Below, piece by piece: positions 8,018-17,264 of a stretch of 54,918 nt of DNA. The notes beneath the pieces were generated by a model. The model saw only the letters and a program-made list of their open reading frames with translations. It had not been told where the DNA came from and ran no database searches. The position numbers and the translations under genes were made by a program. The stretch spans positions 1 to 54,918 of the forward strand of contig NZ_JAUSCJ010000035.1 in the NCBI RefSeq assembly GCF_030651185.1, in the 5' to 3' direction. The stretch comes from Phenylobacterium sp. Its GTDB lineage: Bacteria > Pseudomonadota > Alphaproteobacteria > Caulobacterales > Caulobacteraceae. Each line of letters opens with the position of its first letter. Positions within the stretch are counted from its first letter, which is position 1.

Positions 8018-9196
8018 ATGGCTTTGACGGTTCCGCCCCGCGCGCCCTACGCCGAAGACCCCGCCCTGTCTTTGGGCCGCAAGGTCGCCGAGCCCGAGAG
8101 CCGGAACCGCACCCCCTTCGCCCGCGACCGCGACCGTATCATCCACGCCACGGCCTTCCGGCGGCTGAAGGAGAAGACTCAGGTCTTCGTGGCCCACGAG
8201 GGCGACCACTTCCGCACCCGACTGACCCACTCGCTGGAGGTGGCCCAGGTGGCGCGTTCCCTGGCCAGCGCCCTCGGGCTGGACGCCGACCTCGCCGAGA
8301 CCATCGCGCTGGCCCACGATCTCGGCCATCCGCCCTTCGGCCATGCCGGAGAGGACGAGCTGCAGGTGCAGATGGAGCCGTTCGGCGGCTTCGACCACAA
8401 TGTGCAGACCTTCCGGGTGGTCACCAAGCTGGAGCGCCGCTATCCGCGCTGGGACGGACTGAACCTGACCTGGGAGACCCTGGAGGGGGTGATCAAGCAC
8501 AATGGCCCGGTGACGGCCAAGCTCAGCCAGCCCTCCTGGAAGGCGATCTCCGAGTTCGACGCCGAGTACGACCTGGGCCTCGACACCTGGGCCTCGGCGG
8601 AGGCGCAGTGCGCGGCGCTGGCCGACGACATCGCCTACAACAACCACGACGTGGACGACGGGGTTCAGGCGGGCCTGTTCCACCTGAAGGAGCTGCTGGA
8701 CGTGCCGCTGATCGGGCCGATCCTGGCGGGCGTCTACAAGGAATACCCCGACCTCGACCCCGGCATCATCCGCCTGGAGGCCGTGCGCCGGATGATCGGG
8801 GCGATGATCGACGACGTGCTGGCCGAGACCAACCGCCGCGCGAGCGCCTCCAAGGTCGCCTCGGCCGACGACGTCCGCCACCTGGACCACGCCCTGGTGG
8901 CCTTCTCCCGCGACATGCTCGAGGATCTGGGCCAGCTGCGGGAATTCCTGATGAACCGCATGTACCGGCACTGGAAGGTGAACCGCACCCGTTCCCAGGC
9001 CCGCCGTATTCTGGCCGAGATGTTCCAGTTGTTCATGAGCGAGCCCGATGTCCTGCCGACGGAGTGGTTCGCCCGGTCGCAGAACCGCGACGACGCCGGC
9101 CGCGCCCGGGTGGTGTGTGACTACATCGCCGGCATGACCGACCGCTTCGCCATTGAAGAGCACCGCAGGCTTTTCCACCTCGACGTCTGGAATTAG
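8018..9196 (+). CDS. dgt: Deoxyguanosinetriphosphate triphosphohydrolase-like protein
   Basis: 392 residues from ATG 8018 ([15 protein letters not shown]). It has the HD-domain signatures [16 protein letters not shown] (first metal His) and [19 protein letters not shown] (HD pair) at about residues 70-112, then [13 protein letters not shown] near residue 208 with a further metal ligand. The family hydrolyses dNTPs to deoxynucleosides and tripolyphosphate and tunes dNTP pools. The length and the [17 protein letters not shown]-terminus fit the type-2 dGTPase-like group of alphaproteobacteria. It is divergent from erpA and 99 bp upstream of the SPOR gene. Confidence 0.92.
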   Translation: MALTVPPRAPYAEDPALSLGRKVAEPESRNRTPFARDRDRIIHATAFRRLKEKTQVFVAHEGDHFRTRLTHSLEVAQVARSLASALGLDADLAETIALAHDLGHPPFGHAGEDELQVQMEPFGGFDHNVQTFRVVTKLERRYPRWDGLNLTWETLEGVIKHNGPVTAKLSQPSWKAISEFDAEYDLGLDTWASAEAQCAALADDIAYNNHDVDDGVQAGLFHLKELLDVPLIGPILAGVYKEYPDLDPGIIRLEAVRRMIGAMIDDVLAETNRRASASKVASADDVRHLDHALVAFSRDMLEDLGQLREFLMNRMYRHWKVNRTRSQARRILAEMFQLFMSEPDVLPTEWFARSQNRDDAGRARVVCDYIAGMTDRFAIEEHRRLFHLDVWN

Positions 9197-9295
9197 GCGT
9201 TCCGGGCGGTTCGAAGCCCGCCGCCCTTCGGTACACTGAGCCCGACGCCGCGCGATTCGTTTCGCGCGCGCTTTCGATTCCCTTGGGAGCCTTTG

Positions 9296-10078
9296 ATGAC
9301 CAACCCCGACCGCGGAGCCTATACGCCGCCCACCGACGCGCCGCTGTCCTTCGACGCGCGCCAGCCGGTGCGGGGAACCCGGCCCGCGCCGATGATGCTG
9401 ATCATCAGCGCCCTGGTCCTGGTCGGCCTGGTGGTGGCGATCGTGATCTTCTACCGCTCGGGCGTGCGCCAGGCCGGCGCCGCGCCGCAGGCGGTGGGAA
9501 CCCCCGTGGGGGCCATCAAGGGCCCGGCGCCCGAAGAGGCCCAGCCTGTGGACCCGGCCGCGGGCCTGCAGATCTATCAGTCGTCGGAGGGCGCAGCCGC
9601 CCCGGCGGCCCCCAACTTCACCGCGCCGCCGGAGCAGCCCGCTGCGCGTGATGCGGCGCCCGCGGTCGTCGTGACCCCGGCCGCCAAGCCCGCGCCGATC
9701 GCCCCGCCGATCGCGACCAAGTCGCAGCAGACCGGACCGGTCGCCGCCCTGCCGATCGCACCTGAGCCCAAGCCGGTTCCGGCCCTGAAGCCCAACCTGC
9801 CGGCCGCCACCCCGCCCAAGCCGGTGGCCAGCGCCGGCGGCGCGGCTTCCGTGCAGATCGGCGCCTTCTCCTCGTCCGCCTTGGCCGACAAGGGCTGGAA
9901 CGACGCCGCCCGGATCGCGCCGGGCGCCACGGCCGGTAAGGGCAAGCGGGTCGAGGCCATCCAGAAGGACGGCGCCACCCTCTATCGGACGGCCGTGACC
10001 GGCTTCGCCAGCCGCGCCGACGCGACCGCCTTCTGCGATCAGCTCAAGGCCGCGGGCAAGAGCTGCTTCGTGAAGTGA
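9296..10078 (+). CDS. SPOR-domain cell-envelope protein
   Basis: 260 residues from ATG 9296, with GGGAG upstream; a TTG sits directly before it. A short cytoplasmic part is followed by one transmembrane helix at about residues 33-54 (MMLIISALVLVGLVVAIVI), then about 120 residues of Pro/Ala-rich periplasmic linker, then a C-terminal SPOR domain from about residue 183 (ASVQIGAFSSSALADKGWND to AAGKSCFVK). SPOR domains bind glycan strands stripped of stem peptides at the division septum. Its stop overlaps the GTG start of nagZ, a wall-recycling enzyme, which fits a peptidoglycan role. Confidence 0.85.
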   Translation: MTNPDRGAYTPPTDAPLSFDARQPVRGTRPAPMMLIISALVLVGLVVAIVIFYRSGVRQAGAAPQAVGTPVGAIKGPAPEEAQPVDPAAGLQIYQSSEGAAAPAAPNFTAPPEQPAARDAAPAVVVTPAAKPAPIAPPIATKSQQTGPVAALPIAPEPKPVPALKPNLPAATPPKPVASAGGAASVQIGAFSSSALADKGWNDAARIAPGATAGKGKRVEAIQKDGATLYRTAVTGFASRADATAFCDQLKAAGKSCFVK

Positions 10079-11097
10079 GCATCAGCGCCTCCATCCTCGG
10101 CTGCGCAGGCCTGACCCTTTCCCAGGAGGAGCAGGCCTTCTTCCGTGACGTGCGTCCCTGGGGGTTCATCCTCTTCAAGCGCAACGTCGAGAGCCCCGAC
10201 CAGGTGCGCGCGCTGACCCAGGCCCTGCGCGCCTGCGTCGACCGGCCCGAGGCGCCGATCCTGATCGACCAGGAGGGGGGGCGGGTCGCCCGCCTGGGCC
10301 CGCCGCACTGGCGGCGCTATCCGCCGGGCCGCGCCTATGGCGAACTGCCGGCCAACGACCCCCTGCTGCGCCGGGAGATCACCCGTCTGGGGGGGCGCCT
10401 GCTGGCCCATGACCTCTCGGCCCTGGGCATCAATGTCGACTGCGTCCCGGTTCTGGACGTACCCAGCGAAGGCGCCCACGACATCATCGGCGACCGCGCC
10501 TATGCCAGGACCCCCGAGGGCGTGGCCCAGCTGGGCCGCGCGGCCTGCGAGGGGCTGATCGCCGGCGGGGTGCTGCCGGTGATCAAACACATCCCCGGTC
10601 ACGGTCGGGCCCTGGCCGACAGCCACCACGACCTGCCGGTGGTGGACGCCGCCTATGAGGACCTCGACACCCACGACTTCGCGCCCTTCCGGGTCCTGTC
10701 GGACATGCCGATGGCGATGAGCGCCCACGTCGTCTACACGGCCGTCGATCCACGGGGGCCGGCGACGACCTCCAAGCGGGTGATCAGCACGGTGATCCGC
10801 AAGGCCATCGGGTTCGACGGCCTGCTGATGACCGACGACCTGTCGATGAAGGCGCTGGGCGGCGACTTCAGCTCCCGCGCCAAGACCGCTCTGTCGGCGG
10901 GCTGCGACGTGATCCTGCACTGCAATGGCGACATGGCCGAGATGAAGGCGGTGATCGCCGGGACCCGGGCGCTCACCGGCCGCGCCGCCCAGCGGGCCCG
11001 CGCGGCCCTGGGTCGCATCGCCCGCGTCCCCGAGCCCTTCGATGCTGAGGAAGCCCGCGCCCGATTCGATGCGGCCTTCGAGGGACGCTGGTCTTGA
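10075..11097 (+). CDS. nagZ: Beta-N-acetylhexosaminidase NagZ (GH3)
   Basis: 340 residues with a GTG start in a GTGA overlap with the SPOR gene. GH3 motifs are visible: LIDQEGGRVARLG (about residue 63), the catalytic loop KHIPGHGRALADSHHDLP (about residues 170-187, with the His general acid/base seen in NagZ) and the nucleophile Asp in LLMTDDLSMKAL (about residue 250). It removes GlcNAc from anhydro-muropeptides in the cytoplasm during wall recycling. There is no signal peptide, as expected. The next gene, scpA, starts within its stop codon. Confidence 0.93.
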   Translation: MSISASILGCAGLTLSQEEQAFFRDVRPWGFILFKRNVESPDQVRALTQALRACVDRPEAPILIDQEGGRVARLGPPHWRRYPPGRAYGELPANDPLLRREITRLGGRLLAHDLSALGINVDCVPVLDVPSEGAHDIIGDRAYARTPEGVAQLGRAACEGLIAGGVLPVIKHIPGHGRALADSHHDLPVVDAAYEDLDTHDFAPFRVLSDMPMAMSAHVVYTAVDPRGPATTSKRVISTVIRKAIGFDGLLMTDDLSMKALGGDFSSRAKTALSAGCDVILHCNGDMAEMKAVIAGTRALTGRAAQRARAALGRIARVPEPFDAEEARARFDAAFEGRWS

Positions 11098-11903
11098 GCA
11101 ACACCTTCCAGCCCAATCTGGATTTCGAGGCGGCGACCACGGCGGCCGAGGATGGCGAGGCCCTGATCATCGATCTGGACGGCTATGAGGGTCCGCTGCA
11201 CGTCCTGCTGGCCCTGGCGCGCAGCCAGAAGGTCGACCTGATGAAGCTGTCGATCACCAAGCTGGCCGACCAGTACCTGGCCTTCGTGCAGCAGGCCCGG
11301 CGCATCCGGTTTTCGCTGGCCGCCGACTATCTGGTGATGGCCGCCTGGCTGACCTATCTGAAGTCCCGCCTGCTGCTGCCCAAGCCCGAGCGGCCCAAGG
11401 CCGAGGAGCCTCCGGCCGAGGAGATGGCCGCCCAGCTGGCCTTCCGGCTGGCCAAGCTGGACGCCATGCGCAAGTCCGCCGAGACCCTGCGCGACGGGCC
11501 GCAGCTGGGCCGCGAGGTCTTCCTGCGCGGTGACCCGCAGGCCATCCAGATCATCCCGTCCAACCGTCTCGAGGGCGACCTCTACGGCCTGATGAGCGCC
11601 TATATCGCCCAGCGGAAGAAGGAGCAGGGCCGCCACTACACCCCGCGTACGCCCCAGGCCTATCCGCTGGAGGAGGCCCGCGACCGGCTGCGCGAGATGC
11701 TGCCCGACCTGTCGCGCTGGACCTCCCTGCAGGGCATCGCTCCCATGCGCCCCAGCGCCGAGGCCGGGCCGAGCCGCGCCTCCTATGTGGCCTCGACCCT
11801 CTCGGCCAGCCTGGAGCTGGTGAAGGAAGGCGCCATGGAGGCCCGCCAACTCGAGGCCTTCGCTGACATCTTCCTGCGCGCGCGCCGGGGAGCCGCGGCG
11901 TGA
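11094..11903 (+). CDS. scpA: Segregation and condensation protein ScpA (kleisin)
   Basis: 269 residues with a TTG start overlapping the nagZ TGA. The kleisin N-terminal block LIIDLDGYEGPLHVLLALAR (about residues 24-43) is diagnostic, followed by VDLMKLSITKLADQYLAF and AADYLVMAAWLTYLKSRLLL. The C-terminal winged helix is expected near residues 200-265. ScpA bridges the SMC ATPase heads with ScpB to compact and segregate the chromosome. It is coupled to scpB by a four-base overlap. Confidence 0.93.
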   Translation: MSNTFQPNLDFEAATTAAEDGEALIIDLDGYEGPLHVLLALARSQKVDLMKLSITKLADQYLAFVQQARRIRFSLAADYLVMAAWLTYLKSRLLLPKPERPKAEEPPAEEMAAQLAFRLAKLDAMRKSAETLRDGPQLGREVFLRGDPQAIQIIPSNRLEGDLYGLMSAYIAQRKKEQGRHYTPRTPQAYPLEEARDRLREMLPDLSRWTSLQGIAPMRPSAEAGPSRASYVASTLSASLELVKEGAMEARQLEAFADIFLRARRGAAA

Positions 11904-12544
11904 CCCCTCCCGCCGAGCGTCAGGTCGAGGCCCTGCTGTTCGCCGCCGCGGGCCCGCTGAGCCTGGACGACATCGCCAAGCGGCTGCCGGCCAATTCCGA
12001 TGTCGAGGCGGCCATCGCCGCCCTGCAGAAGGCCTATGAGGGCAGGGGGGTGGAGCTGGTCTGCGTCGCCGACCGCTGGCGGTTCCAGACCTCGCCGGAC
12101 CTCGCCTTCCTGATGACCGAGGAGCGGGAGGAGCCCCGCAGGCTCTCCAAGGCCGCCCAGGAGACCCTGGCCATCATCGCCTACCACCAGCCGGTGACCC
12201 GCGCGGAGATCGAGTCCGTGCGCGGGGTGCAGGCCAGCCGCGGCACCCTGGATGTGCTTCTGGAGTTGGGTCTGGTGCGGATGCGCGGCCGCAGGCGCAC
12301 GCCGGGCCGCCCGGTCACCTACGGCACCACCGACGCCTTCCTTGAGCACTATGGCCTGGCGGGCCTGGCGGATCTGCCCGGCATGGCGGAGATGAAGGCC
12401 GCGGGCCTGCTCAGCCTCGACCTGCCGCCGGACTTCGCCATTCCCAATCCGGGCGGTGGCCTGGACGCCGACGAGGACCCGCTGGAGGACGACGCGGCGC
12501 CCGAATTCCACACAGACTTCCTCGGCGAGGACGATACGCCATAG
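11900..12544 (+). CDS. scpB: Segregation and condensation protein ScpB
   Basis: 214 residues from a GTG in the GTGA overlap with scpA. Two winged-helix domains are visible: ERQVEALLFAAAGPLSLDDI at the start and KAAQETLAIIAYHQPVTRAE near residue 85, followed by IESVRGVQASRGTLDVLLEL and GRPVTYGTTDAFLEHYGL. ScpB dimers bind ScpA in the SMC complex. The last 45 residues are acidic (DADEDPLEDDAAPEFHTDF), an extension beyond the second domain. The operon seems to pause here, with 119 bp to tatA. Confidence 0.93.
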   Translation: MTPPAERQVEALLFAAAGPLSLDDIAKRLPANSDVEAAIAALQKAYEGRGVELVCVADRWRFQTSPDLAFLMTEEREEPRRLSKAAQETLAIIAYHQPVTRAEIESVRGVQASRGTLDVLLELGLVRMRGRRRTPGRPVTYGTTDAFLEHYGLAGLADLPGMAEMKAAGLLSLDLPPDFAIPNPGGGLDADEDPLEDDAAPEFHTDFLGEDDTP

Positions 12545-12579
12545 TTCTTTGCCCGCAACGCAGGGCAGGGATGGAAGGC

Positions 12580-12600
12580 GTCTGTACGACAGACTATATT
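12580..12600 (+). promoter_or_regulatory. Perfect dyad beside a TATATT box upstream of tatA
   Basis: GTCTGT-ACG-ACAGAC (12580-12594) is a perfect inverted repeat, followed at once by TATATT (12595-12600), which could be a -10 element. The dyad and its spacing resemble a dimeric-repressor operator. No good -35 lies at the expected distance, so the promoter call is tentative. Confidence 0.4.
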
Positions 12601-12663
12601 GGGCTTGAGCAACGGGCGGGCGCGCGGCCGGTTTGGCCGCCGACGTGAAGGAGTTTTGTCGCC

Positions 12664-12873
12664 ATGGGCGCAATGAGTTGGGTTCACTGGGTCATCGTTC
12701 TGGCGGTGGTCGCGCTGCTGTTCGGCGGCCGTGGCAAGTTGTCGTCCATCATGGGCGACGCCGCCAAGGGCATCCGCGCTTTCAAGGACGGCCTGAAGGG
12801 CGAGGACGAAGTCGCCACCGAGGCGACCACGGCCAAGCCGTTGCCGCGCGAAAAAGACGAAGCCCGCAGCTAG
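12664..12873 (+). CDS. tatA: Twin-arginine translocase subunit TatA
   Basis: 69 residues, with AAGGAG upstream of ATG 12664. It has one transmembrane helix ([14 protein letters not shown], about residues 7-20), the hinge [18 protein letters not shown], and an amphipathic helix with FKDGLKG, as in all TatA proteins. Many copies polymerise to form the export path for folded, twin-arginine signal proteins. The charged tail (PREKDEARS) is normal. A hairpin with a T-run follows 24 bases after the stop, before tatB. Confidence 0.95.
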   Translation: MGAMSWVHWVIVLAVVALLFGGRGKLSSIMGDAAKGIRAFKDGLKGEDEVATEATTAKPLPREKDEARS

Positions 12874-12897
12874 TCGGCTGCCGTTCCCGCAATTCCC

Positions 12898-12927
12898 CCC
12901 ACGCCGGTCCTGATCGGCGTGGGTTTT
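12898..12927 (+). terminator. Rho-independent-type hairpin between tatA and tatB
   Basis: CCCACGCCG (12898-12906) pairs perfectly with CGGCGTGGG (12915-12923) around an eight-base loop and is followed by TTTTC. It lies inside the tat operon, so it may act as a partial terminator or protect the tatA message 3' end, giving more TatA than TatBC. Confidence 0.65.
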
Positions 12928-12946
12928 CATCGTTTAGGCGTGAGCA

Positions 12947-13489
12947 ATGCTTCCTGAAGTCGGCGGGATGGAACTGCTGGTCATCGCCGCGGTCGCCTTG
13001 ATCGTGGTGGGGCCGAAGGATCTGCCCATGCTCCTGCGCAAGCTGGGGCAGTTCGTGGCGCGCCTGCGCTCCATGGCCGACGACTTCCGCGCCAGCTTCG
13101 ACGAGATGGCCCGCCAGTCGGAACTTGACGACCTGCGCAAGGAGGTCGAGGCCATGCGCAAGGGCCAGGCCGCCGACCACGCCGCCGCCGAGGCCGCCAA
13201 TGTGGAGATCAATCAGGTCTTCAACGAGATCGGCGACAGCCTGCAGGGCGCCGGCATCCAGTTCCATCCGCCGATGAGCCACCAGTACGGTGAGGCCGAT
13301 GTGGCCGAGGCCGTGGCGCCGGCTCCGGTCGCAAAACCCAGGGCGCCGCGCGCGCCCAAGGCCGCGGCCGCCAAAAGGACCGTCAAGGCCGCGACCAAGC
13401 CGAAGGCCAGCCCCGTGAAGGTCGCGACCGCCAAGCCGGCGCCGAAGAAGCCGCCCGCCGCACGGCCCGCCAAGGGAACGGTCTCTTGA
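12947..13489 (+). CDS. tatB: Sec-independent translocase subunit TatB, with a long basic tail
   Basis: 180 residues. The N-terminus (MLPEVGGMELLVIAAVALIV, then GPKDLPMLLRKLGQF) has the TatB transmembrane helix, Pro hinge and amphipathic helix. A long helix to about residue 75 (DFRASFDEMARQSELDDLRK) is also typical. TatB and TatC bind twin-arginine signals. The last 60 residues are Lys/Ala/Pro repeats (APRAPKAAAAKRTVKAATK), resembling a histone H1 tail. The ATG at 12947 lies just after the hairpin, and the TGA overlaps the TTG of tatC. Confidence 0.92.
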   Translation: MLPEVGGMELLVIAAVALIVVGPKDLPMLLRKLGQFVARLRSMADDFRASFDEMARQSELDDLRKEVEAMRKGQAADHAAAEAANVEINQVFNEIGDSLQGAGIQFHPPMSHQYGEADVAEAVAPAPVAKPRAPRAPKAAAAKRTVKAATKPKASPVKVATAKPAPKKPPAARPAKGTVS

Positions 13490-14376
13490 GCGACGCCCCT
13501 GACGACGAGATCGAGGCGTCCCGCGCGCCGCTGCTGAGCCATCTGGTCGAGCTTCGCTCCCGGCTGATCATCTGCGTCGCGGCCCTGGCCATCGGCTTCG
13601 CCATCTGCTTCGGCTTCGCCACCCAGATCTATATCGCCCTGCTGCACCCCTTCGAGGTCGCCGCCCAGCTGATGGCGGCCCAGAAGGCCAGCGGCGGCCA
13701 CAGCGGCCCCTTCGACCTGCTGCTGGCGCTCACCGGCCTGAAGGAGGTCCCCAGCGTCGCGGGCGCGGGCCTCAAGTTCGTGTTCACCGCGCCGCTGGAA
13801 TTCTTCTTCACCAAGCTGAAACTGGCCGGCTTCGGGGCGGTGATCCTCACCTTCCCGGTCCTGGCCTGGCAGATCTACGGCTTCGTGGCGCCGGGCCTCT
13901 ACAAGAAGGAGCGGCACGCCTTCCTGCCGTTCCTGGTGGCCGCGCCGGCCCTGTTCAGCCTGGGTGCGGCCCTGGTCTATTTCATGATCCTGCCCTTCGT
14001 CCTGTGGTTCTCGCTGAGCCAGCAGATCACCGGGGTGGGGTCGATCTCGGTGGAGCTGCTGCCCAAGGTCTCCGACTACCTGACCCTGGTGACCACCCTG
14101 CTGCTGGCCTTTGGCCTGTGCTTCCAGCTCCCGGTGGTCCTGACCCTGCTGGGCACGGCGGGGATCCTCGACGCCAAGCAGCTGCGGGCCGGCCGCCGCT
14201 ACGCCATCGTCGGCATCTTCGTGGTGGCGGCCATCGTCACCCCGCCTGATCCCATCAGCCAGACCATGTTGGCCGCGCCGATCATCCTGCTCTACGAAAT
14301 CTCCATCTGGTGCGTGGCGGCCATCGACCGCCGCCGCAGGCGCGAGGATGAGAGCACGGCCGTGGCGCTGGTCTAG
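13486..14376 (+). CDS. tatC: Sec-independent translocase subunit TatC
   Basis: 296 residues with a TTG start overlapping tatB. The TatC N-terminal motif [15 protein letters not shown] (about residues 10-25) contains the conserved Glu and Arg that contact the signal peptide. [20 protein letters not shown] (about residues 124-143) is another family block. Six membrane helices can be traced, ending at [16 protein letters not shown] 40-residue insert in the first periplasmic loop ([19 protein letters not shown]) makes it longer than the E. coli protein, as in related alphaproteobacteria. Confidence 0.94.
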   Translation: MSDAPDDEIEASRAPLLSHLVELRSRLIICVAALAIGFAICFGFATQIYIALLHPFEVAAQLMAAQKASGGHSGPFDLLLALTGLKEVPSVAGAGLKFVFTAPLEFFFTKLKLAGFGAVILTFPVLAWQIYGFVAPGLYKKERHAFLPFLVAAPALFSLGAALVYFMILPFVLWFSLSQQITGVGSISVELLPKVSDYLTLVTTLLLAFGLCFQLPVVLTLLGTAGILDAKQLRAGRRYAIVGIFVVAAIVTPPDPISQTMLAAPIILLYEISIWCVAAIDRRRRREDESTAVALV

Positions 14377-14434
14377 GGCTTGGCCCCGGAGGCGGCGCGC
14401 TCTAGAGAAAGCCGCTTACCTCACGGCGGACCCC

Positions 14435-15715
14435 ATGCACGACATCCGAGCCATTCGCGAAACCCCTGAGCTTTACGAGAAAGCCTGGGCTGCGAAGGGC
14501 CGCTCCGGGGCGGCGGACCAGGCGATCGCGCTGGACGCCAAGGTCCGCGCGGCGAAGACCGCCGCCGAGACCGCCCAGGCCAAGCGCAACGAGCTGTCCA
14601 AGCTGATCGGCCAGGCCAAGGCCCAGAAGAACGAGCCCGAGGCTCAGCGCCTGCTGGCCGAGGTCGAGAGCCTGAAGGGCGCCGGCGCGGCCCAGGCCGA
14701 GGCCGAGAGGGCCGCCAGCGCTGAGCTCTTCGACCTGCTGGCCGCCCTGCCGAACCTGCCCATGGCCGACGTGCCGGCCGGCGCGGACGAGAACGACAAT
14801 GTCGAGCTGCGCCGCTGGGGCGAGCCGAACCACATCTCCTCGCCCAAGGACCACGTGGACCTGGGCGGGGCGCTCGGCCTGATGGACTTCGAGGCCGCCT
14901 CGAAGATGAGCGGGGCCCGGTTCGTGGTGCTGAAGGGCCAACTGGCCCGGCTGGAGCGGGCGCTCGGCCAGTTCATGCTGGACGTCCAGACCCAGGAGCA
15001 CGGCTATACCGAGGTCTCGCCGCCGCTGCTGGTGCGCGACGAGGCGGTGTTCGGCACCAACCAACTTCCGAAGTTCGCCGAGGACCTGTTCCACACCACC
15101 GACGGCCGCTGGCTGATCCCCACCGCCGAGGTGTCGCTGACCAACCTGGTGCGCGAGCAGATCACCCCGGAGGAGGAACTGCCGCTGCGGCTCACGGCGC
15201 TGACGCCCTGCTTCCGTTCGGAGGCCGGCGCCTCGGGGCGCGACACCCGCGGCATGATCCGCCAGCACCAGTTCTACAAGGTCGAGATGGTGTCGATCAC
15301 CACCCCCGATCAGTCGGCCGACGAGCACGAGCGGATGGTCGGCTGCGCAGAGGCGATCCTGAAGGCCCTGAACCTGCCGTTCCGCACCATGCTGCTCTGC
15401 GCCGGCGACATGGGCTTTGGCGCCCGCAAGAGCGTCGACCTGGAGGTCTGGATCCCCTCGGAGGGCCGCTATCGTGAGATCAGCTCGATCTCCAACTGCG
15501 GCGACTTCCAGGCCCGCCGCATGGACGCCCGCACCAAGGCGGCCGGCGAGAAGGGTACGCGCTTCGTCCACACCCTTAACGGCTCGGGCCTGGCCGTGGG
15601 CCGGACCCTGGTGGCGGTGATGGAGAACTATCAGGACGAGAACGGCCGCATCGCCATTCCCCAGGCCCTGCATCCCTACCTGCCGGGCCTGACCCACATC
15701 GGTGGTGAGGCGTGA
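14435..15715 (+). CDS. serS: Seryl-tRNA synthetase
   Basis: 426 residues from ATG 14435 ([20 protein letters not shown]), the usual SerRS start; an upstream in-frame ATG would run into tatC. Residues 1-110 form the long antiparallel coiled coil that binds the tRNA-Ser arm ([20 protein letters not shown]). Class II motifs follow: motif 2 at [19 protein letters not shown] (about residues 253-271) and motif 3 at [19 protein letters not shown] (about residues 383-401). It charges tRNA-Ser and serves selenocysteine tRNA where present. It is coupled to surE by a four-base overlap. Confidence 0.96.
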   Translation: MHDIRAIRETPELYEKAWAAKGRSGAADQAIALDAKVRAAKTAAETAQAKRNELSKLIGQAKAQKNEPEAQRLLAEVESLKGAGAAQAEAERAASAELFDLLAALPNLPMADVPAGADENDNVELRRWGEPNHISSPKDHVDLGGALGLMDFEAASKMSGARFVVLKGQLARLERALGQFMLDVQTQEHGYTEVSPPLLVRDEAVFGTNQLPKFAEDLFHTTDGRWLIPTAEVSLTNLVREQITPEEELPLRLTALTPCFRSEAGASGRDTRGMIRQHQFYKVEMVSITTPDQSADEHERMVGCAEAILKALNLPFRTMLLCAGDMGFGARKSVDLEVWIPSEGRYREISSISNCGDFQARRMDARTKAAGEKGTRFVHTLNGSGLAVGRTLVAVMENYQDENGRIAIPQALHPYLPGLTHIGGEA

Positions 15716-16488
15716 GAATCCTGCTGACCAACGACGACGGCATCCATGCCGAAGGCCTGGTCGCCCTGGAAAACATCGCCAAGGTCCTCACCGACGATAT
15801 CTGGATCTGCGCCCCGGAATACGAGCAGTCGGGCGCCAGCCGGGCCCTGACCCTGTCGGATCCCGTGCGCGTGCGGAAGCTGGACGCGCGGCGCTTCGCC
15901 ACCAGCGGCACGCCCACCGATTGCGTGATGCTGGCCATCTCCGAGCTGATGGAGGGCGCCAAGCCCGACCTGGTGCTGTCAGGCGTCAATCGCGGGGCCA
16001 ACCTGGCCGAGGACGTGACGCTGTCGGGCACCGTGGCCGGGGCCATCGAGGGCATGGCGATGGGCATCCCCTCCATCGCCCTGTCCCAGACCGGCTGGCC
16101 GACCGGAACCGACGACATCTTCGCGCCCGCCGAGCGGTTCGCGCCCGGCATCATCCGCAAGCTGGTGGAGACCGGCTGGCCCAAGGACGTGATCATCAAC
16201 GTCAACTTCCCGTCCCGCCCCGTGGAGCAGATCACCGAGGTCGAGGTCACCCGCCAGACCTTCCGCGACATCAATGTGCGCCATGCCGAGAAGCGCACGG
16301 ACCTGCGGAACCGGGAATATTACTGGATGGGTTTCCGGCAGGAGCTGTCCTCGCCCGCCGCCGGAACCGACCTGAAGGCGATTTACGACGGAAAGATTTC
16401 AGTCACGCCCTTGCACATCGACCTGACTCACCTTGAGACCGTTCATCGTCTCAAGGGTGTGCTCGGCGGCGTGCCGCCCAAGGCTTAG
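15712..16488 (+). CDS. surE: 5'/3'-nucleotidase SurE
   Basis: 258 residues with a GTG start in a GTGA overlap with serS. The N-terminal [16 protein letters not shown] carries the Asp pair (NDDG) that binds the metal. [10 protein letters not shown] (about residue 39) and [20 protein letters not shown] (about residues 87-106) are the other SurE hallmarks. The enzyme dephosphorylates nucleoside monophosphates and is associated with stationary survival. The serS-surE-pcm order is a recurrent set in this group. Confidence 0.95.
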   Translation: MRILLTNDDGIHAEGLVALENIAKVLTDDIWICAPEYEQSGASRALTLSDPVRVRKLDARRFATSGTPTDCVMLAISELMEGAKPDLVLSGVNRGANLAEDVTLSGTVAGAIEGMAMGIPSIALSQTGWPTGTDDIFAPAERFAPGIIRKLVETGWPKDVIINVNFPSRPVEQITEVEVTRQTFRDINVRHAEKRTDLRNREYYWMGFRQELSSPAAGTDLKAIYDGKISVTPLHIDLTHLETVHRLKGVLGGVPPKA

Positions 16489-16500
16489 GTGACAGGAACA

Positions 16501-17160
16501 ATGGCCAAACCGGAGAAGGACTCGCCCGAAACGCGGCTGGCGCGCCTGATCCTGGGTCTGCGTTCGCAGGGCGTCAGCGACGCCGGCGTGCTGAACGCCA
16601 TCGAGAGCACGCCCCGCGACCTTTTCACGCCCGACCTGTTCCAGGAGCGCGCCTGGGAGGATTCGGCCCTGCCGATCGCCTGCGGCCAGACCATCAGCCA
16701 GCCCTTCATCGTCGGCCTGATGACCCAGGCCCTGGGATTGGAGCCCCGGGCTCGCGTCCTCGAAATCGGCACCGGCTCGGGCTACCAGACCACCGTGCTC
16801 TCCAAGCTCTCGCGGCTGGTCTACACGGTGGAGCGCTACCGGACCCTCATGGGGGAGGCCGAGGCCCGCTTCAAGCGACTGGGTCTCACCAATGTGATCA
16901 CCCGGTTTGGCGATGGGGGGCTCGGCTGGCCCGAGCAGGCGCCTTTCGACCGCATTCTGGTCACAGCCGCGGCGCCGGATGAGCCCAAGGCTTTGCTTTC
17001 CCAGTTGAAACCAACGGGGGTGTTGGTGGCGCCGATCGGCAAGGGGCCGGTCCAGAGCCTGAAACGCTATACCGGCGACGGTAAGGGCGGCTTCACGGTG
17101 GAGGTTCTGACCGATGTCCGGTTCGTGCCTCTGCTGGACGGCGTGGCCAGAGAGCTTTAG
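16501..17160 (+). CDS. pcm: Protein-L-isoaspartate O-methyltransferase
   Basis: 219 residues from ATG 16501, chosen because AGGA precedes it at good spacing; a GTG directly after the surE stop (16489) is the alternative. Motif I of SAM-dependent methyltransferases is VLEIGTGSGYQTTVLSKLS (about residues 87-105). The PCMT-specific block DSALPIACGQTISQPFIVG lies near residue 56, and FDRILVTAAAPDEP near residue 148. It methylates isoaspartyl residues so that damaged proteins can be repaired. It lies 12 bases after surE, which is a classical partner. Confidence 0.93.
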   Translation: MAKPEKDSPETRLARLILGLRSQGVSDAGVLNAIESTPRDLFTPDLFQERAWEDSALPIACGQTISQPFIVGLMTQALGLEPRARVLEIGTGSGYQTTVLSKLSRLVYTVERYRTLMGEAEARFKRLGLTNVITRFGDGGLGWPEQAPFDRILVTAAAPDEPKALLSQLKPTGVLVAPIGKGPVQSLKRYTGDGKGGFTVEVLTDVRFVPLLDGVAREL

Positions 17161-17205
17161 CCGTCCACTTTCCTACGAGTTTGTGGGTTGGCGATGGCGG
17201 GCTCC

Positions 17206-17220
17206 TTAACCCATCATTAA
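17206..17220 (+). promoter_or_regulatory. CtrA-type box upstream of dipM
   Basis: TTAA-CCCATCA-TTAA is a perfect TTAA-N7-TTAA match, 44 bases before the dipM start. A GATTC (GANTC, CcrM methylation site) follows at 17237-17241. Together they suggest cell-cycle control of dipM. Confidence 0.6.
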
Positions 17221-17264
17221 CTCCGACGCCTCGACTGATTCCGAACCCATAGAGCGGAGCGGCG

